In this document: positions 16,777 to 26,661 of the stretch, in pieces
How positions within the stretch are numbered: the first letter of the stretch is position 1
Layout: every line of letters begins with the position of its first letter
Origin: Synechococcus sp. CCY 0621
GTDB taxonomy: Bacteria > Cyanobacteriota > Cyanobacteriia > PCC-6307 > Cyanobiaceae
Direction of reading: 5' to 3'
Assembly: GCF_019038465.1 (NCBI RefSeq)
Contig: NZ_JAFKRH010000011.1
Location: 62,001-126,000 of the forward strand
DNA length: 64,000 nucleotides
Notes under the pieces: model-generated
Databases searched by the model: none
Told to the model about the DNA's origin: nothing
What the model saw: only the letters and a program-made list of their open reading frames with translations
Program-made: the position numbers and the translations under genes

Positions 16777-19172
16777 TAGAACTTCCAGCCCACGCCGAGG
16801 TTGAAGCGCCATTCGCCGGTGAAGTCCTGGCTGGCCACCTCAAGGCGCAGCGGGCCGACCGGGGTGGTGACGATCAGACCGGTGCCGATCGAGAAGCCGG
16901 AACCGGGCTTGTTGAGCAACCCGCCCAGGTTGCCGGGCACTTTCGTCTGGCTGCCGAAGGTGGTGCCGCCATCGATGAACAGCTCGCCGCTGACGATGCT
17001 GAACAGGGGGAACCGGTATTCGATCGTGGCCTCACCGAAGCTGCGGCCCACACCGAGGTCGCAGTCGAAGTAACCACGCACCGAGTTGCCGCCGCCCAGG
17101 CAGAAGGCCTCATAGGGCGGCAGGTCGCCGATGACCGTGCCGGCGGACACCTGGAAGGCCAGAGCCTGTTTGCAGTCCTCGGTTTCGCCGGCCTTGGGCC
17201 GGCACCCCTTGTAGAACTTCAGCCAGCGCACCGGGATGTAGTGGGTGAAGCTGCCCCGCAGCCGGTTGAAGGTGGGGGAATCGGGACCCACCGAGAAGAA
17301 CTGTTCGGTGCCGAGGCTGAGGAAGTTGCCCTGGGTGGGGTTGCGTGGATCGTTGAGGGTGCTCATCGTCGCCGCCAGCCGCAGGCCCAGCAATTGGTTG
17401 CGGGCGGCGCAGTTGTAGGCCAGGCAGATGATCGAGTTGGTCGGAGCGGTGAACAGCGCAGTGGATTCGTTCGGGGTGGCCAGACCGAAGCGGCGGGAGG
17501 TGCCGGAGAAATCCATCGGCGTGGCCACCTGGCCGGTGAGACCGAGCAGAACGGTCCAGGGGGCCCGCTTGAAGGGGTTGCCGCCGTTGAGGGGCCGCAC
17601 GAATTGAACGTTGGCGCCGACGCGCTGGATCAGGACGCTGTTGCCGTCGAACTGGAACCAGCTGAGGTTCTGACCGGTGGTTTCGGCGGCGATGCGGGCC
17701 GCCGTCACCGACGGGAAGACATCCAGGAGGGGGTTGAACGGCGAAAAAATGTTGTAGGCGACCTGGGTGCCAGGGGCCTGGTAAAAGTCGGCGACGGTGA
17801 AGATGTTGCCTCCCTCCTGGCTCTGGAACACCTGGGGGGCGTCCCGGCTGATGAAGGCCTTGAAGCGGAAGGCGGTGCGGTACCTGTCCCCCTTGATCCA
17901 GGGGTCGCTGAAGGAGATGTCGGCCAGGCCGCCGAACTGGCCGTAGGTGAAGCTGGTGGAGAGATCCCAGGCGCGGCCGAACAGGTTGCTGTCCTGCACC
18001 TGGATCTGGCCGAAGACCCCCTGGCTCTGGCTGTAGCCCAGACCACCGGAGAGGGAACCGGTCGACTGCTCAACCACCCCCAGCACGATCACGACCGAGC
18101 CGGGATCCTCCGGTTCGGGACGCAGGGTCACCTTGACATCGCTGAACAGACCGGTGCCGTAGAGACGCTTGAGGTCGTCCTCCAGGTTGCGGCGGTTGAA
18201 GACTTCGCCGGTCTTGATGGAGATCTCTCGGGTGATCACCCATTCCTTGGTCTTGCCCTTGATCGGCTGGCCCTTGTCGTTGGTGGCCGATCCTTCTTTG
18301 TTGAGGAACTGCACCTCCACACCCTTGACCGTGCCCTGGCGCACCAGCAACTGAACGTCGCCATCGGGGCCGACGCGGGAGGGGCCGGTGACGCGGGCCA
18401 GGGAGAAGCCCTGGTCGGCATACCACTTCTGCAGTTCCTGCATGCGGCCCTGCAGGGTGACCAGGTTGAGGGTTTTGCCGTAATCCCCGGCGAAGGTGTC
18501 CTGCACCACCGTTTCCGGCACCTTGGCGTCGGCGGGATCGAGGCTCACCTTGGTGAGCACCGGATTGGGCACCACCGAGACCACCAGCCGCACCCCCAGC
18601 GGGCCGTCCTGGGGCTGGATCCGGACATCGGAGAACCAGCCCGTGGCGTAGATGGCCTGCAGGTCCGTTTCCAGTTCGCTGCGGGTGATGGCGTTGCCGG
18701 GGGTCACCGCCATGGCGGCGTAGGCCGCCAATTCCAGCCGCTCCCGCTCGGGATGGTCGGCCAGGCCTTCGATCACCACCTCGCTGATCAGCACCCTCGG
18801 CTCGGCCGTGGCCGCAGGCGAGGGGGCTGGACCCAGGGTGGGTTTGCCGGGCCGGTCGTCGCTGGCGGCGGGGGCGCCTGGGGTTGGGGTGGCCGGAACG
18901 GCTGGACTGGCAGGTGTGGCTTCGGGGGCCGGTGCCGCTGGGGTGCCGGCGGGGGCAGGGGCGACGTCGGCCGGGGTGGCAAAAGGATCGGCGCCGGCCT
19001 GGGCCAGCGAGGGCACCGGGGCCTGCCCCTCCCGCTTGGTGGGGAGATTCTCGGCCGCCCCGGCCTGGCCGCCGGTCAGCAGCAGGGCCACGAGCAGGGG
19101 CAGGGAGGCGGTCGCCGCCCGGGGCGTGACGCTTCGAAGGGTGTGGGGCCTGCCGAGGCGAACGCCAATCAT
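16776..19172 (-). CDS. bamA: BamA/Omp85 outer membrane assembly protein
   Basis: The central pore of the beta-barrel assembly machine in the outer membrane. From ATG 19172 it is 798 residues. It has a Sec signal around residues 18-40 (ending near AGAAEN), then a low-complexity Pro/Ala-rich linker (about 55-115) typical of cyanobacterial Omp85. POTRA domains span about 120-410, and the 16-strand barrel ends in a C-terminal Phe (FNLGVGWKF), the outer-membrane sorting signal. The open frame extends to 19340 but that part is unlikely coding. First gene of the envelope run; its stop overlaps the lpxC GTG. Confidence 0.95.
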   Translation of the reverse strand: MIGVRLGRPHTLRSVTPRAATASLPLLVALLLTGGQAGAAENLPTKREGQAPVPSLAQAGADPFATPADVAPAPAGTPAAPAPEATPASPAVPATPTPGAPAASDDRPGKPTLGPAPSPAATAEPRVLISEVVIEGLADHPERERLELAAYAAMAVTPGNAITRSELETDLQAIYATGWFSDVRIQPQDGPLGVRLVVSVVPNPVLTKVSLDPADAKVPETVVQDTFAGDYGKTLNLVTLQGRMQELQKWYADQGFSLARVTGPSRVGPDGDVQLLVRQGTVKGVEVQFLNKEGSATNDKGQPIKGKTKEWVITREISIKTGEVFNRRNLEDDLKRLYGTGLFSDVKVTLRPEPEDPGSVVIVLGVVEQSTGSLSGGLGYSQSQGVFGQIQVQDSNLFGRAWDLSTSFTYGQFGGLADISFSDPWIKGDRYRTAFRFKAFISRDAPQVFQSQEGGNIFTVADFYQAPGTQVAYNIFSPFNPLLDVFPSVTAARIAAETTGQNLSWFQFDGNSVLIQRVGANVQFVRPLNGGNPFKRAPWTVLLGLTGQVATPMDFSGTSRRFGLATPNESTALFTAPTNSIICLAYNCAARNQLLGLRLAATMSTLNDPRNPTQGNFLSLGTEQFFSVGPDSPTFNRLRGSFTHYIPVRWLKFYKGCRPKAGETEDCKQALAFQVSAGTVIGDLPPYEAFCLGGGNSVRGYFDCDLGVGRSFGEATIEYRFPLFSIVSGELFIDGGTTFGSQTKVPGNLGGLLNKPGSGFSIGTGLIVTTPVGPLRLEVASQDFTGEWRFNLGVGWKF

Positions 19173-19215
19173 GGATGTCGTCTGCAGAGCGGCCAGGCCG
19201 CAAATTCCGCTGACC

Positions 19216-19974
19216 TTACCCGTAGACCCTCGGTTCGGGACAGACCCCTTGGACCCGTTTGAGGACCTCCCCGTAGGCCTCGACAACACCGCCCAGGTCC
19301 TGGCGGAAACGGTCCTTGTCGAGAATTCGCTCCTGGGCATCGCTCACCGCCTGGTTCCAGAGGCGGCAGGTGTCGGGGCTGATCTCGTCCGCCACCACCA
19401 GTTCACCGGTGCTGGTGAACCCAAGTTCGATCTTGAAATCCACCAGTTCGAGACCCACCTGGGCGAACAGCTGGCCCAGGGCGCCGTTGACGCGGAAGGC
19501 CAGTTCCCTGATCGACTCCAGTTGGGCGGGCGTCACCAGCGCGAGCCGCTCCAGCCGCGCTTCGCTGAGCAGGGGATCGCCCAGGGCGTCGTCCTTGTAG
19601 TACAGATCGAGAAGCGGCGGCTCCAGCCGGGTGCCTGCCGCAATCGGCATCTGGCGGCACAGGGAACCGGCGGCCACGTTGCGCACCACCACTTCCACCG
19701 GCACCACCCGCACCGGTCGGACCATCATCCAGTGATCTCCCTGCAGGCCCAGGTAGTGGGTGGGCACGCCCAGCCGCTCCAGGTGCTCGAACAGCAGGGC
19801 GGAGATGCGGCAGTTGAGGGCCCCCTTGCCGAGCAGCTGGGCCTTCTTGAGGGCATTGAAGGCCGTGGCGTCGTCCTTGTATTCGACGGCCACCAGGTCG
19901 TGCTGGTCGGTGGCGTACACCCGCTTGGCCTTGCCTTCGTAGAGCAGGGAGCCGGTGGCAGGGGTCAGGGTCAT
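19216..19974 (-). CDS. purC: SAICAR synthetase
   Basis: Converts CAIR and aspartate to SAICAR with ATP in purine synthesis. The 252-residue protein (ATG 19974) starts with the nucleotide-binding YEGKAKRVY loop and has [10 protein letters not shown] and [11 protein letters not shown], the substrate-binding signatures. The frame open to 20586 is a shadow over the upstream gene. It overlaps the upstream exported protein gene by four bases and precedes bamA by 43 bases. purD, another purine gene, starts only 1.3 kb away on the opposite strand. Confidence 0.97.
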   Translation of the reverse strand: MTLTPATGSLLYEGKAKRVYATDQHDLVAVEYKDDATAFNALKKAQLLGKGALNCRISALLFEHLERLGVPTHYLGLQGDHWMMVRPVRVVPVEVVVRNVAAGSLCRQMPIAAGTRLEPPLLDLYYKDDALGDPLLSEARLERLALVTPAQLESIRELAFRVNGALGQLFAQVGLELVDFKIELGFTSTGELVVADEISPDTCRLWNQAVSDAQERILDKDRFRQDLGGVVEAYGEVLKRVQGVCPEPRVYG

Positions 19975-21143
19975 GGGACGGGTGCTGTGGTCGGTGCCGG
20001 TTCCGTCGCCGGTACCGGGAGATCGGCGGCATGGCCGCCGGGGTCGCGGGGGGAGCGCAGCTGGATCTCCAGCTGGCGGGTGCGCGGGGCCGAAGCCGGA
20101 TCCTCGCGCCGCCAGCGCCATTCCCCATAGGCGTCGTCGATACGGCCGCTGAGCCGCAGACGCCTCTCCACGGCCCGCCCGGAGGGCAGGGCGGCCTGGG
20201 TGTCCAGCAGCTCCGCCACCAGACCCCAGGCCCCCGCCGCGGCCGCCTGGTCGAGGGCCGCCTCCAGCAGGGCCTCCCGCTCCGGCGCCGGCAGTTCCTC
20301 CAGCAGCCCCACCGCTTGCTGCAGCCGCAGGGCTCCCGCCAGGCCGCCCTGACGGGCCCGCACCAGCAGTGCACCGCCGACCCGGGGAAAGCCCCGCGAT
20401 TCCAGATGCAGGGCCAGCAACTCCAAGGCGGAGCGACTGATCACGGTGCCATCCTCCCGACGTTGCAGCGGCAGGGCGATGCCATCGAGGGATGTACCGC
20501 TCTCCTGCCGCAGCCGCTCCAGGGCCAGGGCGGCCCGGCGGTGGTCCAGTCCCGCCGAGGCGGCCCGCCACTGCAGTTGCAACCACTGCACCCGCTCGGC
20601 TCCGGCGGCCGGTCCGAAGCGGTTGAGCACGTCCATCGCCTCGCTGGGGGCCCGGCAGCTGAGCAGCACGTCGGCGTTGGCAAGCACCACCTCCAGGGGC
20701 TGGGGGGCCGGATGGAGCGTCAGCAGCCGCTGCTGCAGCTGCCTCAGCCGCTCGCCCAGATCGGCTTCGGCGCTCTGGCGACAGGCCGCGTCGAGCTGCT
20801 CCAGGTCCCCGTCGCGCAGCAGCTCGGCAAAGGCCTTGTCACTGAGGAGGGGTGGCGGTTCTTCAGACTTCTCCGTCACCCCGGTGGGTCCGGGTGCGGG
20901 CCCGTCGGCGGCAGCACCCTGGGGTGCCTGCTCTGGTGCCGGCGCAGGGGCAGCGGTCGTGGGGGTGGCCGCCGCAGCCGCCAGCGGCGTGCACAGGCCC
21001 AGGAGGGCCAGGGCTCCGAGGGTCCCCAGGAGCGTCGATCGCCACTCCAGTGGCCACCGCTGCCCGCGCAGGGGCGGGCCGGTGGTCGGACCGGATCCGC
21101 GGGGGGGGGCAGCGGTCGAGGCGGCGGTCGGAGAGAATGGCAA
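19971..21143 (-). CDS. Exported helical protein of unknown function
   Basis: A 390-residue protein; the only start I can find is a TTG at 21143, so the N-terminus is uncertain. A hydrophobic segment at about residues 35-60 ([15 protein letters not shown], ending ALAAAAAT) looks like a signal peptide or anchor. It is followed by a Pro/Ala-rich linker and then about 300 residues of helical repeat-like sequence ([16 protein letters not shown] and ALALERLRQ type helices) resembling degenerate TPR or HEAT repeats. The C-terminus is again Pro/Thr-rich. The gene overlaps purC by four bases and is divergent from purD. Function not known. Confidence 0.7.
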   Translation of the reverse strand: MPFSPTAASTAAPPRGSGPTTGPPLRGQRWPLEWRSTLLGTLGALALLGLCTPLAAAAATPTTAAPAPAPEQAPQGAAADGPAPGPTGVTEKSEEPPPLLSDKAFAELLRDGDLEQLDAACRQSAEADLGERLRQLQQRLLTLHPAPQPLEVVLANADVLLSCRAPSEAMDVLNRFGPAAGAERVQWLQLQWRAASAGLDHRRAALALERLRQESGTSLDGIALPLQRREDGTVISRSALELLALHLESRGFPRVGGALLVRARQGGLAGALRLQQAVGLLEELPAPEREALLEAALDQAAAAGAWGLVAELLDTQAALPSGRAVERRLRLSGRIDDAYGEWRWRREDPASAPRTRQLEIQLRSPRDPGGHAADLPVPATEPAPTTAPVP

Positions 21144-21257
21144 AGGGGAGTGGCAGCAAGGCAGGTCAGGGCAACCGGTGCAGCACCCGTGCCGGCGCTC
21201 AACCTAGGGGAGCTCTCCTCCCCGATCCACCCCCCGTCCTGCTCCCCTCGTTCGCCC

Positions 21258-22616
21258 ATGGCTTCACCCACCCCCACCGCTGCTGCCGACGCTGGCCCGG
21301 TGCCCGCACGGATCCTGGTGGTGGGCGGTGGTGGCCGCGAGAATGCCCTTGGCTGGGCCCTGGCGCGCTGTCCGGGGGTCGAGCAGGTGCTGGTGGCCCC
21401 TGGCAACGGTGGCACCGCGGCCCTGGCGGGCTGCGTCCAGCTCGCGATCGCCGAATCCGACCAGGAGGCCTTGGCCGCGGCCTGTCGCGAGCGCGCCATC
21501 GATCTGGTGGTGGTGGGCCCGGAGGCGCCGCTGGCGGCCGGTCTGGCGGATCGTTTGCGTTCGCAGGGGCTGGCGGTCTTCGGCCCCGGGGCGGACGGGG
21601 CCCTGCTGGAGGCCAGCAAGCGCTGGGCCAAGGACCTGATGCAGGAAGCGGGCGTGCCCACGGCGGGCTACTGGGCGGCAACGTCCCGCCAGGAGGCCCT
21701 GGAGGCCCTGGAGCGGCACGGCCGCCCCCTGGTGGTGAAGGCCGATGGGCTGGCGGCCGGCAAGGGCGTGACGGTGGCCGACAGCCTCGAGCAGTGCCGC
21801 GACGCCATCGAGGAGGTGTTCGCCGGCCGCTTCCAGACCGCCGCGCCTGGTGAGCCGGCCGCCGCCCCCTCTCTGGTGCTGGAGGAGCGCCTGCACGGCC
21901 CGGAGGTGTCGGTGTTCGCCCTCACCGACGGCCGCAGCATGGTGCTGCTGCCCCCGGCCCAGGACCACAAACGCATCGGTGAGGGGGACACCGGTCCCAA
22001 CACCGGCGGCATGGGGGCCTATGCCCCGGCCCTCCTGCTGGATGGGGCGGGACTGGAGCAGGTGCGCCAGCTGGTTTTGGAGCCGATCCTGGCGGCCCTG
22101 CGGGCCCGGGGCATCGACTACCGCGGCGTGATCTTCGCCGGCCTGATGCTCACCGAGGACGGTCTGCGGGTGATCGAGTTCAACTGCCGCTTCGGGGACC
22201 CGGAGTGCGAAACCCTGATGCCCCTGCTTGGCCCTGAGCTGGCCAGGGTGCTGCTGGCCTGTGCCACCGGCCGTCTGGAGGAGGCCCCGCCCCTGACGAT
22301 CGAGCCCCGTTGCAGCGCCTGCGTGATCGCCGCCGCCGAGGGCTACCCCGGCGAGGTGCGTCGTGGGGATCCGATCCATGGCGAACTGACCGACGACCCC
22401 GACCTGCAGCTGTTTCATGCCGGCAGCCGCCGCGGCGAGGATGGCCACGTGGTCACGGCCGGCGGGCGGGTGTTGGCGGTCGTGGCCCAGGCCGCGGATT
22501 TCGATGCGGCCTTCGATCGGGCCTATGCCGGCCTTGGGCGGGTGGGTTTTGAGGGCATGGTCTTCCGCCGTGACATCGGCCACCAGGTGCGGACGCGTCC
22601 GCCGGTGCGGCCATGA
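21258..22616 (+). CDS. purD: Phosphoribosylamine-glycine ligase (GAR synthetase)
   Basis: ATP-grasp ligase joining phosphoribosylamine and glycine in purine synthesis. The 452-residue product starts at ATG 21258. The N-domain has the GGGGRENALGWAL phosphate loop, the ATP-grasp domain holds KADGLAAGKGV, and the family signature FNCRFGDPECE is present. The open frame runs back to 20031 across the divergent gene, but the region before 21258 is not coding in this frame. It overlaps nblS by four bases, tying a purine enzyme to a stress sensor kinase. Confidence 0.97.
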   Translation: MASPTPTAAADAGPVPARILVVGGGGRENALGWALARCPGVEQVLVAPGNGGTAALAGCVQLAIAESDQEALAAACRERAIDLVVVGPEAPLAAGLADRLRSQGLAVFGPGADGALLEASKRWAKDLMQEAGVPTAGYWAATSRQEALEALERHGRPLVVKADGLAAGKGVTVADSLEQCRDAIEEVFAGRFQTAAPGEPAAAPSLVLEERLHGPEVSVFALTDGRSMVLLPPAQDHKRIGEGDTGPNTGGMGAYAPALLLDGAGLEQVRQLVLEPILAALRARGIDYRGVIFAGLMLTEDGLRVIEFNCRFGDPECETLMPLLGPELARVLLACATGRLEEAPPLTIEPRCSACVIAAAEGYPGEVRRGDPIHGELTDDPDLQLFHAGSRRGEDGHVVTAGGRVLAVVAQAADFDAAFDRAYAGLGRVGFEGMVFRRDIGHQVRTRPPVRP

Positions 22617-24667
22617 CGCTCAGCGACCCAGGCCAAACACGCACCAGCCCGGCACCAGAGGATTCCCTGAACCTGTGGCGGGCGCGCCTGCGGCGTTGGT
22701 GGGCCGAGTTCAGCCTCCAGACCAAGCTGCTGGCGGTCGCCCCCCTCGTGGTGAGCCTCTTGATGACGGGCATCACCTTCCTGGCCCTCAATGGCATCCA
22801 GCGCGATGCCCGCATGAGCGACACCCGCTTTGCCCGCGATCTCGGGCTGCTGCTCTCGGCCAACGTCACTCCCCTGGTGGCCGAGGGCAACGACCGCGAA
22901 CTGGCCTCGGTGGCCGAACGCTTCTGGCAGTCCAGCCGCAGCCTTCGCTACATCTTCTTCGCCGATTCCGACGGGGTGATCTATCTGGGCATTCCCATGG
23001 GCGGTAGCACCGGCATGGGTGAGCGGTTGCTCAGCCGCCGCCTGGAGCTGCCGGCCGATATCCAGCGTCGCCCCGACAACCCCCTGATCCGCCAGCACCT
23101 CACCCCGGACGGCCAGGTCACCGATGTGTTCGTGCCGATGGTGAGCGACGGCCGCTATCTGGGGGTGGTGGCCCTGGGCATCAACCCCAACGAAACGCTG
23201 CTGGCCAGTGCCGCCCTCACCCGTGAAGTGACCGTGGCGGTGTTCATCTCCATCTGGGTGCTGGTGATCCTGGGCTCGGTGTTCAACGCCCTCACCATCA
23301 CCCAGCCGGTGAAGGAGCTGCTGCGGGGGGTGCGCTCGATCGCCGGCGGCAATTTCGAGACCCGTATCGCCCTGCCTGTGGGGGGTGAGCTCGGCGAACT
23401 GCTCAACGGGTTCAACACCATGGCCTCCCAGCTGGAGGTCTACAAGGCGGCCAACATCGAGGAACTCACCGCCGCCCAGGTGAAACAGCAGTCGCTGATC
23501 GCCACCATGGCCGACGGGGCTGTGCTGCTCGACGCGGAAGGGCACATCGTGCTCGCCAACCCCACCGCCCGGCGCCTGTTCCGCTGGGAAGGGCGCAATC
23601 TGGAGGGCAGCGAGCTGGCCAGCGAACTGCCCGACCGGCTGGCGATGGAACTGCACGATCCGCTGGAGAGCCTGATCCTGAACGAGCGGGACAACACCGA
23701 AGTCCGCTGCAGCTTCGGTGATCCCTCCCGCACCCTGCGCATCGTGCTCCAGTCGGTGCGGGATGCCAGCGGCGAGAGCCTCAAAGGCATCGCCATGACC
23801 ATCCAGGACCTCACCAGGGAGGTGGAGCTGAATGCGGCCCAGAGCCGCTTCATCAGCAATGTCTCCCACGAGCTGCGCACCCCCCTGTGCAACATCAAGA
23901 GCTACGTGGAGACGCTCCACGACATGGGAGACCTGCTCAGCCCCGAGGAACAGAAGGAATTCCTGAGCATCGCCAACGCCGAGACCGACCGGCTGTCACG
24001 GCTGGTCACCGACGTGCTCGACCTGTCACGGCTGGAATCCGACCGGGTCTGGCAGCTGGAGCCCATGGACCTGGCCCCGGCCATCGAGCAGACCCTGCGC
24101 ACCTATCGGCTGAACGCCGAGGAAAAGGGGGTCACCCTGATCTTCGCCAGCGATCAGCACCTGCCCCGGGTCCGTGGCAACTGGGATCTGCTGCTGCAGG
24201 TGTTCGACAACCTGGTGGGCAATGCCCTCAAATTCACCCGTGACGGCGGCCAGCTGCTGCTGCGCGCCTACCCCTGGCCCGACCACTGCCTGCTGGATCC
24301 AGGCGCCAGCCCGGGCGACAACCCCTCCTGTGCGCTCACCTCCCCCCTGCCGCGGCTGCGGGTCGAGATCGCCGACACCGGCTGCGGCATCTCCGAAGCC
24401 GACCAGGCGCGGATCTTCGAGCGGTTCTTCCGGGTGGAAAACGCCGTTCACACCGAGGCTGGCACCGGGCTGGGACTCTCGATCGCTCGCGGCATTCTCG
24501 AGAAACACGGCAGCCAGGCCCGCATGGCCAGTGAGCCCGGGGTGGGCACCACCTTCTGGTTCGACCTGCCGCTGGAGGATGCCGACGGCGATGAATTGCA
24601 GGTCCAGGTGGAGCGCTCTTCCTCCATGGCCGACATGGACAAGGAACGGCGCACCGCCTTGGCCTGA
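22613..24667 (+). CDS. nblS: Sensor histidine kinase NblS (Hik33/DspA family)
   Basis: A membrane-bound sensor kinase of 684 residues. Order: TM1 (about 37-60), an extracytoplasmic sensor of about 140 residues, TM2 (about 205-226), HAMP (228-280), PAS (290-395), HisKA with the phospho-His at 419 in NVSHELRTPL, and HATPase (about 520-655) with N and G boxes (DNLVGNALKF, TGCGISE). NblS is the conserved cyanobacterial kinase for high-light, nutrient, cold and osmotic responses and is thought to signal to RpaB. Assignment rests on this architecture and overall resemblance. It is coupled to purD and converges on kaiC with only 18 bases between stops. Confidence 0.92.
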   Translation: MTLSDPGQTRTSPAPEDSLNLWRARLRRWWAEFSLQTKLLAVAPLVVSLLMTGITFLALNGIQRDARMSDTRFARDLGLLLSANVTPLVAEGNDRELASVAERFWQSSRSLRYIFFADSDGVIYLGIPMGGSTGMGERLLSRRLELPADIQRRPDNPLIRQHLTPDGQVTDVFVPMVSDGRYLGVVALGINPNETLLASAALTREVTVAVFISIWVLVILGSVFNALTITQPVKELLRGVRSIAGGNFETRIALPVGGELGELLNGFNTMASQLEVYKAANIEELTAAQVKQQSLIATMADGAVLLDAEGHIVLANPTARRLFRWEGRNLEGSELASELPDRLAMELHDPLESLILNERDNTEVRCSFGDPSRTLRIVLQSVRDASGESLKGIAMTIQDLTREVELNAAQSRFISNVSHELRTPLCNIKSYVETLHDMGDLLSPEEQKEFLSIANAETDRLSRLVTDVLDLSRLESDRVWQLEPMDLAPAIEQTLRTYRLNAEEKGVTLIFASDQHLPRVRGNWDLLLQVFDNLVGNALKFTRDGGQLLLRAYPWPDHCLLDPGASPGDNPSCALTSPLPRLRVEIADTGCGISEADQARIFERFFRVENAVHTEAGTGLGLSIARGILEKHGSQARMASEPGVGTTFWFDLPLEDADGDELQVQVERSSSMADMDKERRTALA

Positions 24668-24685
24668 GGGATCACACCTGCCTGA

Positions 24686-26230
24686 TCAGCGCTCCCCGTC
24701 CACGCTGCGCATGATGCGCCCGAGGTCTGCCCTTTCATCGGTGGTGATGCGATGGGGAACACCGCTGATGATGCGCTCGAAGTTGGCGAAGGAATCCTTG
24801 ATCTCCGGACCGTTGCTCGTGATCACGAACTCGCGGATGCCCTTGTCGTGCCAGGAACCGCGCATCTTGAACACGTTCAGGGCCCGGGCCATTTCGCCGC
24901 GAATCTCCACATACTGCAGCAGCAGGATGGTGTCGGTGATGGTGGAGATGTGGGAGTCGGTGATCGAGTGGCTGCCCATGAACTCTTCGGAGGTGTTAGT
25001 GAAGAAGCCCGCAATCTCCTCCTGCTTCGCATACCCCGTCACGCCGATCACGAACTGTCGGAAGGCGTTGTGGCTGACGCCCCTGGCGAGGGCGGAAAGG
25101 GAATCGATCGCCATCCGGGACGGCTTGAACTCGCTGATCTCCGTCTTGATGATCTGCAGGTGATCCTCCAGGCCGGTGGACTCCGGATAGGCGCAGATGA
25201 TCTTGAGCAGACCGTCCTGCTCCATCTGCTCAAAATCGATGCCCCAGCTGGTGGCGTTGCGCAGCAGCTGGGAGCGGGATTCCTCGTAGGCAAACAGGAT
25301 GGCCCGTTCCTTACTGCGGCAGGCATCCTCGACGAACTTGCTGACCAGCAGGGTCTTGCCGGTGCCGGTGGCACCGGTCGCCAGGATGACGGAGTCCTTG
25401 AAGAACCCCCCGCCGCACATCTCATCGAGCCGGGGCACACCGGAACTTATGCGCACATTGGAGGAGCGCTGGGTGAGGCGCATCGCCCCCAGTGGGAACA
25501 CACTGATGCCGTGGCTGCCCATGGTGAAAGGAAACTCCCCCTTCATGTGGGTGGTGCCACGGAGCTTGAGCACCTCCACCGTGCGGCGCCGCCGTTCCCC
25601 CTCCAGCACGTTGCGCAGAATCACCACGTTGTCGGAGACGAATTCCTCGACGCCGTAGCGGGCGATGGGCCCGTATTCGTCGATGCGTTCGGTGGTCATC
25701 ACCGTGGTGACGCCGATTTCCTTGAGCCGGGCGATCAACCGGAAGATCTCCCTGCGCACCACGGAGATGGCGTCGTACTGCTGGAAGACGGCAGTGATGG
25801 AGTCGATGGCCACCCGCTTCGCTTTGTATTTACGAATCGCGTAGTGGATGCGTTCGATCAGGCCGGAAAGGTCGAAACTTCCGGAAACCTCCTGGCCGTC
25901 GGGATCCGGGGAAGCATCCAGCACAAAAAGCTTGTTCTGCTCCACCATCTCCTGCAGGTTCCAGCCGAAGCTGGAGGCATTGCGAAGGATGTCGAGGGGC
26001 GATTCCTCGAACGTGACGAAGATGCCGTGTTCGTTGAACTGGCGGATCCCGTTACAGAGAAAATTCAACGAAAAGACCGTTTTCCCGGTTCCTGAGGTGC
26101 CGCTGATCAGGGTCGATCGACCAATCGGCAGACCGCCATGGCAGACGTCATCGAAGCCTTCGATTCCCGTGGGAAGCTTCTGCATCTGCATCCGGTTGGC
26201 GCTGGGGTCGTGGTCGTTGGAATCCGGCAT
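24686..26230 (-). CDS. kaiC: Circadian clock ATPase/autokinase KaiC
   Basis: The central clock protein, 514 residues, with two RecA-like domains. CI: Walker A GTSGTGKT (about 44-51), catalytic Glu75-Glu76. CII: Walker A GATGTGKT (about 286-293), Glu316-Glu317. The CII phosphorylation sites are intact: Thr424, Ser429 and Thr430 within ITDSHISTITDT, equivalent to T426, S431 and T432 of S. elongatus. The length and sites indicate a full phosphorylating oscillator. Last gene of kaiA-kaiB-kaiC. The kaiB-kaiC spacing is about 59 bases. Confidence 0.99.
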   Translation of the reverse strand: MPDSNDHDPSANRMQMQKLPTGIEGFDDVCHGGLPIGRSTLISGTSGTGKTVFSLNFLCNGIRQFNEHGIFVTFEESPLDILRNASSFGWNLQEMVEQNKLFVLDASPDPDGQEVSGSFDLSGLIERIHYAIRKYKAKRVAIDSITAVFQQYDAISVVRREIFRLIARLKEIGVTTVMTTERIDEYGPIARYGVEEFVSDNVVILRNVLEGERRRRTVEVLKLRGTTHMKGEFPFTMGSHGISVFPLGAMRLTQRSSNVRISSGVPRLDEMCGGGFFKDSVILATGATGTGKTLLVSKFVEDACRSKERAILFAYEESRSQLLRNATSWGIDFEQMEQDGLLKIICAYPESTGLEDHLQIIKTEISEFKPSRMAIDSLSALARGVSHNAFRQFVIGVTGYAKQEEIAGFFTNTSEEFMGSHSITDSHISTITDTILLLQYVEIRGEMARALNVFKMRGSWHDKGIREFVITSNGPEIKDSFANFERIISGVPHRITTDERADLGRIMRSVDGER

Positions 26231-26289
26231 CGAAGGGGTGGAAAGGGAGGGGGCTGGGTGGCTGATGCTTTGGCCTGGCCAGGACGGCT

Positions 26290-26652
26290 TCAGGAGGATT
26301 CGGGAGGGGAGGCTTCACCGCCTGCTTCGAGATCGTCGATGTCCAGCTTGAAGTCCTCGTCCGAGAGTTCTTCGTAAAGGAGATCGAGGCCGATCAACAC
26401 CCGATCCCGGTCGGACAGATCGCCGATGATCCGGCGCACGGGCGGGGGCAGGATCTTCGCCAGGGTGGGTGTGGCCAGGATCTTGTCCTCCTCCGCCAAT
26501 TGCGGATTCTTGAGGACGTCGATCACCTTCAGGGCATAGACCCCACGGAACTCGGACTCGAGGATGTTGCGGAGCGTTTTCAGGGCCCGCATGGAATTTG
26601 GCGTGTTGCCTGCCACGTAGAGCTTGAGGATGTAAGTCTTGCGAAAAGTCAT
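26290..26652 (-). CDS. kaiB: Circadian clock protein KaiB
   Basis: Thioredoxin-like, fold-switching clock protein that binds phosphorylated KaiC and sequesters KaiA. The core ([15 protein letters not shown] ... [13 protein letters not shown]) is textbook. At 120 residues it is about 18 longer than S. elongatus KaiB, with an acidic C-terminal tail ([17 protein letters not shown]), a length I associate with picocyanobacterial KaiB. It lies nine bases after kaiA. Confidence 0.99.
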   Translation of the reverse strand: MTFRKTYILKLYVAGNTPNSMRALKTLRNILESEFRGVYALKVIDVLKNPQLAEEDKILATPTLAKILPPPVRRIIGDLSDRDRVLIGLDLLYEELSDEDFKLDIDDLEAGGEASPPESS

Positions 26653-26661
26653 GGCAGTGGC

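Noticed and set aside
17241-19262. 673-residue plus-strand frame opposite bamA
   Set aside because: Shadow of bamA; GC-rich third positions keep the antisense frame open. Product is His/Gly/Glu-rich without any family look.
20031-21257. N-terminal extension of purD by 409 residues
   Set aside because: The extension crosses the divergent exported-protein gene and lacks coding character; PurD starts properly at 21258.
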